Shown piece after piece: positions 35,587 to 43,716 of a DNA stretch of 64,000 nt. The notes beneath the pieces are model-generated. The model saw only the letters and a list, made by a program, of their open reading frames with translations. It made no database searches and was not told the DNA's origin. Made by a program: the position numbers and the translations under genes. Location: the NCBI GenBank assembly GCA_963799975.1, contig CAWCZF010000001.1, forward strand, positions 310,001-374,000, in the 5' to 3' direction. Every line of letters starts with the position of its first letter. The first letter of the stretch is position 1. The DNA is from Actinoallomurus sp963799975 (GTDB lineage: Bacteria > Actinomycetota > Actinomycetes > Streptosporangiales > Streptosporangiaceae).

Positions 35587-35612
35587 CCGCAACTCTGATT
35601 TATGCTTGACGT

Positions 35613-35942
35613 GTGAACGAAGAGGTGATTCATCCCCCCGTGGAGGAGCTGAGCCTGCCCCGGGTGCTGGCGGCTCTGGCCGACCCCGCGCGCCTGGCGG
35701 CCGTACGCACGCTCGCCCGCGTGGGCGAGTCGGCCTGCGGCCAGATCCAGCACGACGCCGGGCTCACGGTCAGCAAGTCCACGATGTCGCACCACGTCCG
35801 CATCCTTCGCGAGGCCGGAATCATGTACTCGCGCGTGCAGGGCGCTCGCCGCATGCTCACGCTGCGCCGCGACGATCTCGACGCCCGGTTCCCGGGTCTC
35901 CTCGACGCCGTCCTGTACGAAGAGCTCGCCGGCTCCCGCTGA
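35613..35942 (+). CDS. ArsR-family transcriptional regulator
   Basis: A 109-residue single-domain winged-helix protein: RVLAALADPARLAAVRTLAR, a recognition helix TVSKSTMSHHVRILREAGI and a wing VQGARRMLTLRRDD. A single cysteine (ACGQIQ) and no CxC pair are present, so metal sensing of the ArsR/SmtB kind is not supported; a small-molecule ligand or redox signal is more likely. GTG 35613 lies 6 nt after a -10-like TATGCT (35601-35606) with no ribosome site, suggesting a leaderless message. The divergent MFS gene and shared operator region imply it represses the pump. Confidence 0.88.
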   Translation: MNEEVIHPPVEELSLPRVLAALADPARLAAVRTLARVGESACGQIQHDAGLTVSKSTMSHHVRILREAGIMYSRVQGARRMLTLRRDDLDARFPGLLDAVLYEELAGSR

Positions 35943-35984
35943 AAGCGGGGCACTCCGTCCGTGGGGCCTGGTAAGCAGGGACCC

Positions 35985-38078
35985 ATGGCCGATGAAGCGA
36001 GCGCCGAGCTACGACGACATGCCGAGACCTGCCTTCGTGAGCTGGCGGGCGACCACGCCCGGCTGCGCGAAGACCAGTGGACGGCGATCCACGCCCTCGT
36101 CGTCGAGCAGCGGCGCGCGCTCGTCGTCCAGCGCACCGGCTGGGGCAAGTCCGCGGTCTACTTCGTCGCGACCGCGCTGCTGCGCGAGCGCGGAGCCGGG
36201 CCCACCGTGATCGTCAGTCCGCTGCTGGCCCTCATGCGCAACCAGATCGCCGCCGCCGAGCGCGCGGGCATTCACGCCGCGACGATCAACTCCGCCAACA
36301 CCGACGACTGGGAGCAGGTCTTCACCGACGTGCAGGAGGGCGCGGTCGACGTCCTGCTCGTCAGCCCCGAGCGGCTCAACAACCCCGACTTCCGCGACCA
36401 GGTCCTGCCCAAGCTCGCCGCCGGCGCCGGCCTGGTGGTCGTCGACGAGGCGCACTGCATCTCCGACTGGGGCCACGACTTCCGCCCGGACTACCGCCGC
36501 CTGCGCACTCTCTTCGCCGACCTGCCGCCCGGCGTGCCCGTCCTCGCCACCACCGCGACCGCCAACGCGCGCGTCACACGCGACGTGGCCGACCAACTCG
36601 CGGCCGGAGACGAGACGCTCGTCCTGCGCGGCACGCTCGACCGCGAGAGCCTGCGCCTGTCCGTGGTCGACCTCAAGGGCGCCGAGCAGCGCCTGGCCTG
36701 GCTCGCCGAGCAACTGGCCGAGTTCCCCGGCTCCGGCATCGTGTACACGCTCACGGTCGCCGCCGCGCACGAGATCGCCGCGTTCCTGCGTGATCGCGGG
36801 TACGCGGTCACCGCCTACACGGGCCAGACCGAGCAGGCCGAGCGCCTCCAGGCCGAGCAGGACCTGCTCGGCAACAAGGTCAAGGCGCTCGTCGCGACCA
36901 GCGCCCTCGGCATGGGCTTCGACAAGCCCGACCTCGGCTTCATCGTGCACGTGGGCGCGCCGCAGTCGCCGGTCGCGTACTACCAGCAGATCGGCCGTGC
37001 CGGTCGTGGCGTCGAGCGCGCCGAGGTGATCTTGCTGCCGGGTGCCGAAGATCGCGATATCTGGGCCTACTTCGCCGGTCTGGCCTTCCCTCCCGAGCAG
37101 GTCGTACGCCTGGCGCTGCGCGTGCTCGAGGAGGAGGGCACACTGTCGACCGCAGCCCTGGAGAGCCGCGTCGACCTGGGCCGCAGCCGTCTGGAGATGA
37201 TGCTCAAGGTGCTCGACGTCGACGGCGCGGTCCGCCGGGTCAAGGGCGGCTGGACCGCCACCGGGCAGCCGTGGGACTACGACCGTGAGCGCTACGAGCG
37301 CGTCGCCGCCGAGCGCGCGCGTGAACAACGCGCCATGCTCGACTACGAGGCGAGCGACACCTGCCGCATGGAGTTCCTGCGCCGCCAACTCGATGACCCC
37401 GACGCGGCACCGTGCGGCCGGTGCGACAACTGCACCGGCCGGCGGCGCTCCGCGGAGGTCTCCGACGCCGGTACGGCGGCGGCGCGCGACCGGCTGCATC
37501 GGCCGGGGGTCGAGGTGACGCCGCGTCGCATGTGGCCCACCGGCATGAAGGCCGAGGGCATCGCCGGCCGTATCCCCGCGACTTTGCAGGCCGAGCCGGG
37601 GCGTGCGCTCGGGCGTCTCACCGACCTCGGCTGGGGCAACCGGCTGCGCCGCATCCTCGCCGACGACGCCCCGGACGCCCCGGTCTCGGGCGAGGTCTTC
37701 GCCGCGGTCGTGGAGGTGCTGTCCGCGTGGGACTGGCCGGAGCGCCCCGTGGGAGTGCTCGCGATGGCGTCGTCCACCCGCCCCAAGATGATCGCGGACC
37801 TCGCTCGCCGCGTCGCTGAGATCGGCCGGCTGCCCTACCTGGGTGAGCTGACCTACACCGGGGCGGGCCCGGGGCCGCGCCGGCACAACAGCGCCCAGCG
37901 GGTCCGTGCCCTCTGGGCGGCCATGGCCGTACCCGCGTCGGCGAGCGGCCTCGCCGGCCCGGTCCTGCTCGTGGACGACCGGGTCGACACGGGCTGGACG
38001 ATCACCGTCGCGGCCAAGATCCTCCGCGAGGAGGGCGTCCCCGCCGTACTTCCGCTCGCCCTCGCCGTGACCTCCTGA
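35985..38078 (+). CDS. recQ: RecQ-family DNA helicase with C-terminal phosphoribosyltransferase-like domain
   Basis: A 697-residue superfamily 2 helicase. Motif I is RTGWGKSAVYF (Lys about 55), motif II VVVDEAHCISDWGHDFRPDY, motif III TTATA, motif V-VI TSALGMGFDKPDLGFIVHVG and YYQQIGRAGRG. The RecQ zinc-binding cysteines are CRMEF and CGRCDNC (about residues 458-484). The last ~100 residues carry a PRPP-loop-like LLVDDRVDTGWT with the following helix, as in type I phosphoribosyltransferases. This fusion occurs in actinobacteria; the enzymatic role of the tail is unknown. ATG 35985 has AGGGA upstream; the longer start 35961 is weaker. Confidence 0.9.
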   Translation: MADEASAELRRHAETCLRELAGDHARLREDQWTAIHALVVEQRRALVVQRTGWGKSAVYFVATALLRERGAGPTVIVSPLLALMRNQIAAAERAGIHAATINSANTDDWEQVFTDVQEGAVDVLLVSPERLNNPDFRDQVLPKLAAGAGLVVVDEAHCISDWGHDFRPDYRRLRTLFADLPPGVPVLATTATANARVTRDVADQLAAGDETLVLRGTLDRESLRLSVVDLKGAEQRLAWLAEQLAEFPGSGIVYTLTVAAAHEIAAFLRDRGYAVTAYTGQTEQAERLQAEQDLLGNKVKALVATSALGMGFDKPDLGFIVHVGAPQSPVAYYQQIGRAGRGVERAEVILLPGAEDRDIWAYFAGLAFPPEQVVRLALRVLEEEGTLSTAALESRVDLGRSRLEMMLKVLDVDGAVRRVKGGWTATGQPWDYDRERYERVAAERAREQRAMLDYEASDTCRMEFLRRQLDDPDAAPCGRCDNCTGRRRSAEVSDAGTAAARDRLHRPGVEVTPRRMWPTGMKAEGIAGRIPATLQAEPGRALGRLTDLGWGNRLRRILADDAPDAPVSGEVFAAVVEVLSAWDWPERPVGVLAMASSTRPKMIADLARRVAEIGRLPYLGELTYTGAGPGPRRHNSAQRVRALWAAMAVPASASGLAGPVLLVDDRVDTGWTITVAAKILREEGVPAVLPLALAVTS

Positions 38079-38258
38079 GCCCCGCTGGGACCCTGAGCCC
38101 CGCGTGCCCGCCAACCGGTCCACGCCGATTCGCGATTGCCGAACGTCACCGCCTCTTTGGGTGTTCTCCCAGCTAGAGTGAGGTTTGCGGCACTCTACGT
38201 GTCGCACTGCCACCGGGGCGGCGGCGATCAATCGCGCGGGCGCGGGGGCGGGGGCGGT

Positions 38259-39299
38259 ATGAGACGCACGGTCACAGCGATCGGCGCTCGCCTGCGGAGG
38301 CTGACCCGGAGGCCGCGCACCGTCATGCCACCGGCCCGGGCGAAGACCTACGAGCACCTCCCCGCCACCCCCGCCGCGGACAGGCCGCGCGCCGCAGGGG
38401 CCGAGATCTCCGCGGCGGCTCCGCCGGGCGAACTCGCCGCCCTGCTCGGCGGCGCGGAGATCATGGGCATCGAGCTGCTCGGGCCCTATCCCGCCTCGGA
38501 GGGAGCGCGACCAGTGACGACGCGGCAGGAGGAGGCCGAGGGCACGGACGCGCACGTCTGCTACGTCTACGGGATCGTCCCGGCCGGCACCCGGCTGCCG
38601 GCGGGACTGCTCGGCACCGGCGGAGGCCGGGTACGCCTGGTCCGCCACGGCGCCCTCGCCGGGGTGATCAGCGAGATCCCGCAGACGGGAGCGCTGGGCA
38701 CGCGCGAGGACCTGCTCGCGCACGAGAACGTCGTCGCGTCCCTGTCGGCCCGCACCACGATGCTGCCGCTGCGGTTCAGCGCCGTCGTGACCACGGCCGG
38801 CGCGGTGACCACGGACATGCTCGAGCCCTACTACGACTGGTTCACCGGCATCCTCGCCGACCTCGACGGGCGCGCCGAGTTCAGCGTCTCGGGCACCTAC
38901 GTCCAAGACACCGTGCTCCGCGAGGTGCTCGCGGAGGAGCCGGAGGTCATGCGGCTGCGGGAGAGCCTGCGCGGGCTCCCGGAGGAGGCCGGCTACTACG
39001 AGCGCGTACGGCTGGGCGAGCTGATCGTCCACGCGCTGGACGCCAAGCGCGAGGTGGACACCGAGGACCTCGTGCAGACACTGTCCCGGCACGCCGTCGC
39101 GGTCGCGCCGCGCCCGCCGGTCAACGAGGACACCGCCGCCGACGCGGCCTTCCTGGTCTCTGACGATGACCGGGCGACCTTCCGCCGCGCCGTCGACGAG
39201 CTCGGCTACCGCTGGGCCGGCCGGATCAGGCTGCGCGTGCTCGGCCCCCGCGCACCGTACGACTTCGTGCCCACGCCACCGGGCGGCCCCTGGTGTTGA
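38259..39299 (+). CDS. GvpL/GvpF-family protein with N-terminal extension
   Basis: The C-terminal ~260 residues match gas vesicle protein GvpL/GvpF: CYVYGIVPAGTRLPAG, VRHGALAGVISEIPQ, DLLAHENVVASLSARTTMLP with the typical LPLRFSAVV, and the end GRIRLRVLGPRAPYDFVP. The frame is already protein-like, with G/C-ended codons, from ATG 38259 onward, giving 346 residues with an Ala/Pro-rich extension containing ELAALLGGAEIMGIELLGPY. GTG 38514, preceded by GGAGGG, would give a normal 261-residue protein, so the start is uncertain. No gvpA, gvpN or other gas vesicle gene is nearby. A -10-like TAGAGT lies near 38174. Confidence 0.78.
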   Translation: MRRTVTAIGARLRRLTRRPRTVMPPARAKTYEHLPATPAADRPRAAGAEISAAAPPGELAALLGGAEIMGIELLGPYPASEGARPVTTRQEEAEGTDAHVCYVYGIVPAGTRLPAGLLGTGGGRVRLVRHGALAGVISEIPQTGALGTREDLLAHENVVASLSARTTMLPLRFSAVVTTAGAVTTDMLEPYYDWFTGILADLDGRAEFSVSGTYVQDTVLREVLAEEPEVMRLRESLRGLPEEAGYYERVRLGELIVHALDAKREVDTEDLVQTLSRHAVAVAPRPPVNEDTAADAAFLVSDDDRATFRRAVDELGYRWAGRIRLRVLGPRAPYDFVPTPPGGPWC

Positions 39300-39352
39300 G
39301 ACAGCCGAGTGTTGAGAAAGCCCGGTCTTGAGACGCTCGTCGTGAGGAGCCG

Positions 39353-40246
39353 TCAGAGGATCGGGCGTGCGCCCAGGTGGCCGATGGCACGGGTGGCCAG
39401 GCGGCAGCCCGCCGACAGCGCGTCCGCGGGCGGCTTGCCGTCGAGCCACGCCGGCAGGAACCCCGCGGTGAAGGCGTCGCCGCCCCCGGTGCCGTCGATG
39501 ACCTCCTCGATCGGATCCGCCGACACGCGCACCGGCTCGGAGCGGCCGTTGGCGTACCAGAGCGCGCCGTCCGCGCCGAGTTTCACCACGACCTGGGAGT
39601 ACCACGCGGTCAGCACCTTCGCCGCCTGCTCGGGGACGTCTCGCCCGGTCAGCGCCTCGGCTTGAGCGGCGTTGACGATCAGCAGCCGGATGCCCTGCGT
39701 CCAGTCGAGGAAGGGCTCGGCGCCGGCGCGCTTCAGCAGGGAGTTGGCGCCGCCGTCGACGGTGACCGACATCTGGGCGTTCTGCGCGAGCTTCATGGCG
39801 TGCAGCGCCGCCTGCCGCGACCCGTCGCTGAGCAGGGAGTAGCCCGACACGTGCAGGTGCGCGCCGGGCGCGAACAGGTCCTGCGGGATGTCCTCGGGCA
39901 GCAGCGCGGCGTTGGCCCCGGGGTCGGACAGCATCGTACGGTCGCCCTTGTGCGTGACCATGACCACACAGGTGCCGGTGGCGCGCTCGGGGTCCATGAC
40001 GAGACGCGCGTCGACGCCGTACCCCATGAGCTCCATGTCGCGGTTACGGCCGGCGATGTCGGCGCCGCGGCGCCCGACGAAGGCCGCCTCGACGCCCTCG
40101 ACGGCCAGCCACGAGGCGACGTTGGCGCCGGAGCCGCCGCCGTGCATGGTCACCTTGGCGGGCGTGTCGCCGCCTTTCGCCAGCGGGAACGCGGCCCTCG
40201 CGACGGCATCGGTCATCAGGTCACCGACCACGACCACGCGCGTCAT
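39353..40246 (-). CDS. PfkB-family carbohydrate kinase
   Basis: A 297-residue ribokinase-fold sugar kinase. The substrate loop GGGSGANVASWLAVEG, the middle segment RATGTCVVMVTHKGDRTML, and the ATP-site motif VIDGTGGGDAFTAGFLPAWL with the catalytic Asp (GGGDAF) are present. The usual T-G-A-G-D motif reads T-G-G-G-D. The substrate is unknown; ribose, fructose 1-phosphate, adenosine or pseudouridine kinases share this layout. Length is normal. It is convergent with the GvpL gene and divergent from the acetyltransferase gene. Confidence 0.9.
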   Translation of the reverse strand: MTRVVVVGDLMTDAVARAAFPLAKGGDTPAKVTMHGGGSGANVASWLAVEGVEAAFVGRRGADIAGRNRDMELMGYGVDARLVMDPERATGTCVVMVTHKGDRTMLSDPGANAALLPEDIPQDLFAPGAHLHVSGYSLLSDGSRQAALHAMKLAQNAQMSVTVDGGANSLLKRAGAEPFLDWTQGIRLLIVNAAQAEALTGRDVPEQAAKVLTAWYSQVVVKLGADGALWYANGRSEPVRVSADPIEEVIDGTGGGDAFTAGFLPAWLDGKPPADALSAGCRLATRAIGHLGARPIL

Positions 40247-40389
40247 GACGTCACCACCCTGTTCTGCAGTTGCCGCCCATGGCGGGGCGAGCGGACCTGC
40301 GCGACCCGGAGCAAAAACCTAACAGCTCTCGCTACCCGGATGGGTATCGAACGAGACGCGATTTTGGCATCTCCCATTACTCTCGACAC

Positions 40390-42801
40390 GTGCCGTATCC
40401 CGACCACTGGGAGGCCGACGTCGTCCTCTCCGACGGGGGGACAGCGCATCTTCGCCCCATTCGGGCGGATGACGCCGGACTGCTCCGCGAGTTCTACACG
40501 AGGCTCTCACCTGAGTCGATCTACTACCGTTTCTTCTCCCCGCGCCCGCGTCTGACCGAGCGCGAGGTCCAGCATTTCACGACCGTCGACTATGACGACC
40601 GCGTGGCCCTGATCGCCACCATCGGCGGCGCGATGGTGGCGGTCGTCCGCTATGACCGCGTACGCGCCGAAGAGCACGGCGACCGGCCCGACACCGCCGA
40701 GGTCGCCTTCCTCGTCGAGGACGCCCACCAGGGCCGTGGCCTGGCCGGAGTGCTCCTGGAGCACATCGCCGAGGCCGCGCGTGAGCGTGGCATCGCCTGG
40801 TTCGTCGCCGACGTGCTGCCCGAGAACCGCCGCATGAGCAAGGTGTTCCGCGACGCGGGTTATGAGGCCGAGCAGCGGTTCGAGGACGGCGTGCTGATGC
40901 TGACCCTCGACCTCGCGCCCACCGAGACCTCGCGTGAGGTCATGGCCGCACGTGAGCACCGGGCCGAGGCGCGCTCGATCGGCCGGCTGCTCTCCCCGCG
41001 GTCGGTCGCGGTGATCGGGGCGAGCCGCGCGGAGCACAATGTCGGGCGTGAGGTGCTGCGCAACCTGCTCTCGTGCGGCTTCACCGGTCCCGTCTACCCC
41101 GTACACCCCACCGCCACCGCCGTCTCCAGCGTCCGCGCCTACCCGACGGTCGGTGACGTGCCCGGCGAGGTCGACCTCGCCGTCGTGGCCGTGCCCGCCG
41201 CCGCCGTGAACGACCTCGTCGCCCAGTGCGCGGCCAAGGGCGTCCACGGCCTCGTCGTCGTCTCCGCCGGTTTCGGCGAGGCGGGGCCCGAGGGCCGCGC
41301 GCGGCAGGACGAGCTCGTACGCCTCGCGCGTGCGGGCGGCATGCGGGTGGTCGGGCCCAACTGCCTGGGCGTCGCCAACAACGACGACGGCGTACGGCTG
41401 AACGCCACGCTCGCGCCGACGATGCCGCGCAACGGGCCGGTCGGTTTCTTCTCCCAGTCCGGCGCCCTGGGCATCGCGATCCTGCGCTGGGCGGCCGAGC
41501 GCGGGCTGGGCCTGTCCACGTTCGTGTCCGCGGGCAACCGCGCCGACGTGTCCGGCAACGACCTGATGCAGTACTGGGAGAAGGATCCCGCGACCGCGGT
41601 GGTGCTCCTCTACCTGGAGTCGATCGGCAACCCGCGCAAGTTCACCCGGCTGGCACGCCGCATCAGCCGCGGCAAGCCGATCGTCGCGGTCAAGAGCGGC
41701 CGCACCACCCAGGGCGTGCCGCTGGGGCACGCCGCCCAGGCGCTGAGCCTGCCCGACCACGCCGTCAGCGCCCTGTTCGCGCAGGCCGGCGTCGTACGTG
41801 TGGACTCACTCGGCGAACTCTTCGACGTCGCGCAGATCCTCGCGTACCAGCCGCTGCCGAAGGGCGGCCGCGTCGCGGTCGTGGGCAACTCCGACTCGAT
41901 CGGCCTGCTCGTCCAGGACGCCGCCACCGTCGCCGGGCTGGAGCCGCTGCCCCCCGTCGACCTCGGTCCCGAGGCCGGACCCGTCGAGTTCGGCGCCGCG
42001 CTCGAACGGGCGTTCGCCGACGAGGGCGTGGACTCGGTGGTGACGGTCTTCGCACCGGCCGTTCGGGGCGGTTCGACCGCCGACGTCGCCGCCGCGATCG
42101 TCGGTGCCTCGGCGCGCGCCGCGAAGCCGGTCGTCGCCACCTACCTGGGCGAACAGGGGCTGCTGCACGGCACGGTGCCCTCCTATCCCGTGCCCGAGGA
42201 CGCCGTGCGCGCGCTCGCGTACGCGGTCCGGTACGCCGGCTGGCGCCGTCGCCCGCGCGGGCGGTTGCCCGACCTTCCCGGCGTCGACCGGGCCGGGGCG
42301 CGCGAACTCATGCGCGAACTGCCCGGCCACGGCGAGGCCACGCCGGACCAGACCGCCGCTCTCCTCGCCTGCTACGGCATCGGACTCGTGGCGGCCGGCG
42401 AGACGAAAGGGGGCGTCCCCACCAAGATCACGACCGCCGAGGACCCCTCGTTCGGCGCGATCGTGTCATTCGGCCTCGCCGACGTCGCCGCCGAACTCCT
42501 CGACGACCGCGCGTACCGGCTCGCGCCGCTGACGGACGTGGAGGCCGCCGAGATCGTCCGCGCCGTACGCACCGCACCGCTGCTGCTGGGGCACCAGGGC
42601 GCGGAGCCGGTCGACACGGCCGCGCTCGAGGACCTGCTGCTGCGCGCGTCGTGGCTGGCCGACGACCTGCCCGAGGTGGCACGGCTCGACCTCGAACCGG
42701 TCCTGGCCGGACCGCACGGCGCCGTCGTAGGCGGCGCGCGGCTGCGGCTGGCCGGACCGCACGGACGCCACGAAGAGGCGCGGCGGCTCCGATCATCCTG
42801 A
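40390..42801 (+). CDS. GNAT acetyltransferase fused to acyl-CoA synthetase (PatA-like), ATP-grasp part shortened
   Basis: An 803-residue fusion. Residues ~1-165 are a GNAT N-acetyltransferase (LRPIRADDAGLLREFYTRLS, acetyl-CoA loop EDAHQGRGLAGVLLEHIAEA). Then come a Rossmann CoA-binding domain (RSVAVIGASRAEHNVGREVL) and a succinyl-CoA-ligase-like part (GFFSQSGALGIAILRWAAER). The ATP-grasp tail begins ACYGIGLVAAGE and jumps directly to TKGGVPTKITTAEDPSFGAI; in family members as I recall them about 60-80 residues of the ATP-grasp N-lobe lie between. Lysine acetyltransferase activity should remain; the ligase half is probably crippled. GTG 40390 starts the homology and has no ribosome site. A strong hairpin spans the stop codon. 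Confidence 0.85.
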   Translation: MPYPDHWEADVVLSDGGTAHLRPIRADDAGLLREFYTRLSPESIYYRFFSPRPRLTEREVQHFTTVDYDDRVALIATIGGAMVAVVRYDRVRAEEHGDRPDTAEVAFLVEDAHQGRGLAGVLLEHIAEAARERGIAWFVADVLPENRRMSKVFRDAGYEAEQRFEDGVLMLTLDLAPTETSREVMAAREHRAEARSIGRLLSPRSVAVIGASRAEHNVGREVLRNLLSCGFTGPVYPVHPTATAVSSVRAYPTVGDVPGEVDLAVVAVPAAAVNDLVAQCAAKGVHGLVVVSAGFGEAGPEGRARQDELVRLARAGGMRVVGPNCLGVANNDDGVRLNATLAPTMPRNGPVGFFSQSGALGIAILRWAAERGLGLSTFVSAGNRADVSGNDLMQYWEKDPATAVVLLYLESIGNPRKFTRLARRISRGKPIVAVKSGRTTQGVPLGHAAQALSLPDHAVSALFAQAGVVRVDSLGELFDVAQILAYQPLPKGGRVAVVGNSDSIGLLVQDAATVAGLEPLPPVDLGPEAGPVEFGAALERAFADEGVDSVVTVFAPAVRGGSTADVAAAIVGASARAAKPVVATYLGEQGLLHGTVPSYPVPEDAVRALAYAVRYAGWRRRPRGRLPDLPGVDRAGARELMRELPGHGEATPDQTAALLACYGIGLVAAGETKGGVPTKITTAEDPSFGAIVSFGLADVAAELLDDRAYRLAPLTDVEAAEIVRAVRTAPLLLGHQGAEPVDTAALEDLLLRASWLADDLPEVARLDLEPVLAGPHGAVVGGARLRLAGPHGRHEEARRLRSS

Positions 42802-42814
42802 GCCGCCGCGCCTC
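42775..42814. terminator. Perfect 15-bp hairpin over the stop codon, between convergent genes
   Basis: GAGGCGCGGCGGCTC (42775-42789) and its exact complement (42800-42814) flank a 10-nt loop. The stem contains the stop codon of the GNAT fusion gene and lies 42 bp from the end of the minus-strand Pro-rich gene. Confidence 0.85.
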
Positions 42815-42855
42815 GAACCACTCGGCGGTGCACGTGTCTTGGCGGACCGCCCGCC

Positions 42856-43068
42856 CTAGAACTGGTCGGGCTGCGGCGTCGGCACCGGATCGGGCCCCGG
42901 CGGGATCGGGCTCGGCGCCGGCCCGGGCACCGGGTCCGGCGGCCCGGGCGCGGGCGGGGTCGGTCCCGGCGGTGGCTCGGGCGGCGGTACCGGGGGTTCG
43001 GGCGTGGGTATCGGGGGTGTGGGCGTCGGCGGATCGGGCGCCGGGGGAGTCGGTGTCGGGTTCGTCAT
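42856..43068 (-). CDS. Small proline-rich protein, 70 aa
   Basis: A 70-residue low-complexity protein starting MTNPTPTPPAPDPPTPTPPI and ending VPTPQPDQF, more than half proline and arranged in repeated P-x-P groups. It has no signal peptide or cysteine. ATG 43068 has a weak AGGGAC upstream. Similar Pro-rich peptides are seen in actinomycete genomes; the frame is stop-free on a GC-rich background, so chance is a real alternative. If translated it would be an extended, possibly PPII-helical polypeptide. Confidence 0.5.
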   Translation of the reverse strand: MTNPTPTPPAPDPPTPTPPIPTPEPPVPPPEPPPGPTPPAPGPPDPVPGPAPSPIPPGPDPVPTPQPDQF

Positions 43069-43125
43069 GCGGGGGTCCCTACCCGCACATGTGCGTGTGA
43101 CGCCCAGGCAAGGCAGGATGGAGCC

Positions 43126-43716
43126 ATGAGGGAAACCCGAGCGATGGCCAACGGGCTGCGCACGGCGATCGAGCGGAGCGGCTACTATCCGGCCCTGGTG
43201 GCGGATGCCGTCGAGTCGGTACTGGGCACCGAGTCCGTGATCGCGTATGTCGTCCACCACGAGGCGACCTTCGATCCGGCGATGGAGGTGCGACGGCACG
43301 TCACCGTGCTCGTCCTTTCGCCGACACGCCTGCTGGTCTGCCACACCGACGAGCACCCGCCCACCGAGGCGATGCCACATCCGCACGCGTCGACGACCAC
43401 GGAGGCGGTGCGGCTGGGCCGCGTCCAGTCCGTCGCCGTGACACGCGTCGTGCCGGAGCCGGCCTCCTACGTCCCGGGCGTCCCGCCGACCGAGGTGATG
43501 GTGACCATCGGCTGGGGCGTGATCGCCCACGTCGACCTCGAACCCGCCTCCTGCGGAGACGAGTCCTGCGAGGCCGACCACGGCTACACCGGCACGCTGA
43601 CCGCCGACGACCTGTCCCTGAGAGTCAGCGAGGCCGCCGACGGCGCCGACGCGGTCGAGCAGGCACTGGCGTTCGCGCAGGCGCTCTCGGAGGTCATCGC
43701 GCAGCGCGACCGATGA
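43126..43716 (+). CDS. DUF5998 family protein
   Basis: A 196-residue protein of the actinobacterial DUF5998 family, sometimes labelled phosphodiesterase from its neighbour. Blocks seen are LRTAIERSGYYPALVADAVE, ESVIAYVVHHEATFDPAMEV, HVTVLVLSPTRLLVCHTDEH and the acidic Cys pair CGDESCEADHGYTGTLTADD. The order matches the family as I know it. The stop overlaps the start of the phosphatase-fold gene by 4 nt, so the two are coupled. Function unknown. ATG 43144 is an alternative start. Confidence 0.85.
   Translation: MRETRAMANGLRTAIERSGYYPALVADAVESVLGTESVIAYVVHHEATFDPAMEVRRHVTVLVLSPTRLLVCHTDEHPPTEAMPHPHASTTTEAVRLGRVQSVAVTRVVPEPASYVPGVPPTEVMVTIGWGVIAHVDLEPASCGDESCEADHGYTGTLTADDLSLRVSEAADGADAVEQALAFAQALSEVIAQRDR

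Noticed and set aside
36009..39605. A 1198-codon open frame on the minus strand
   Set aside because: It lies antisense across recQ and the GvpL gene, has no homology or ribosome site, and arises from the strong third-position G/C of the opposite strand.
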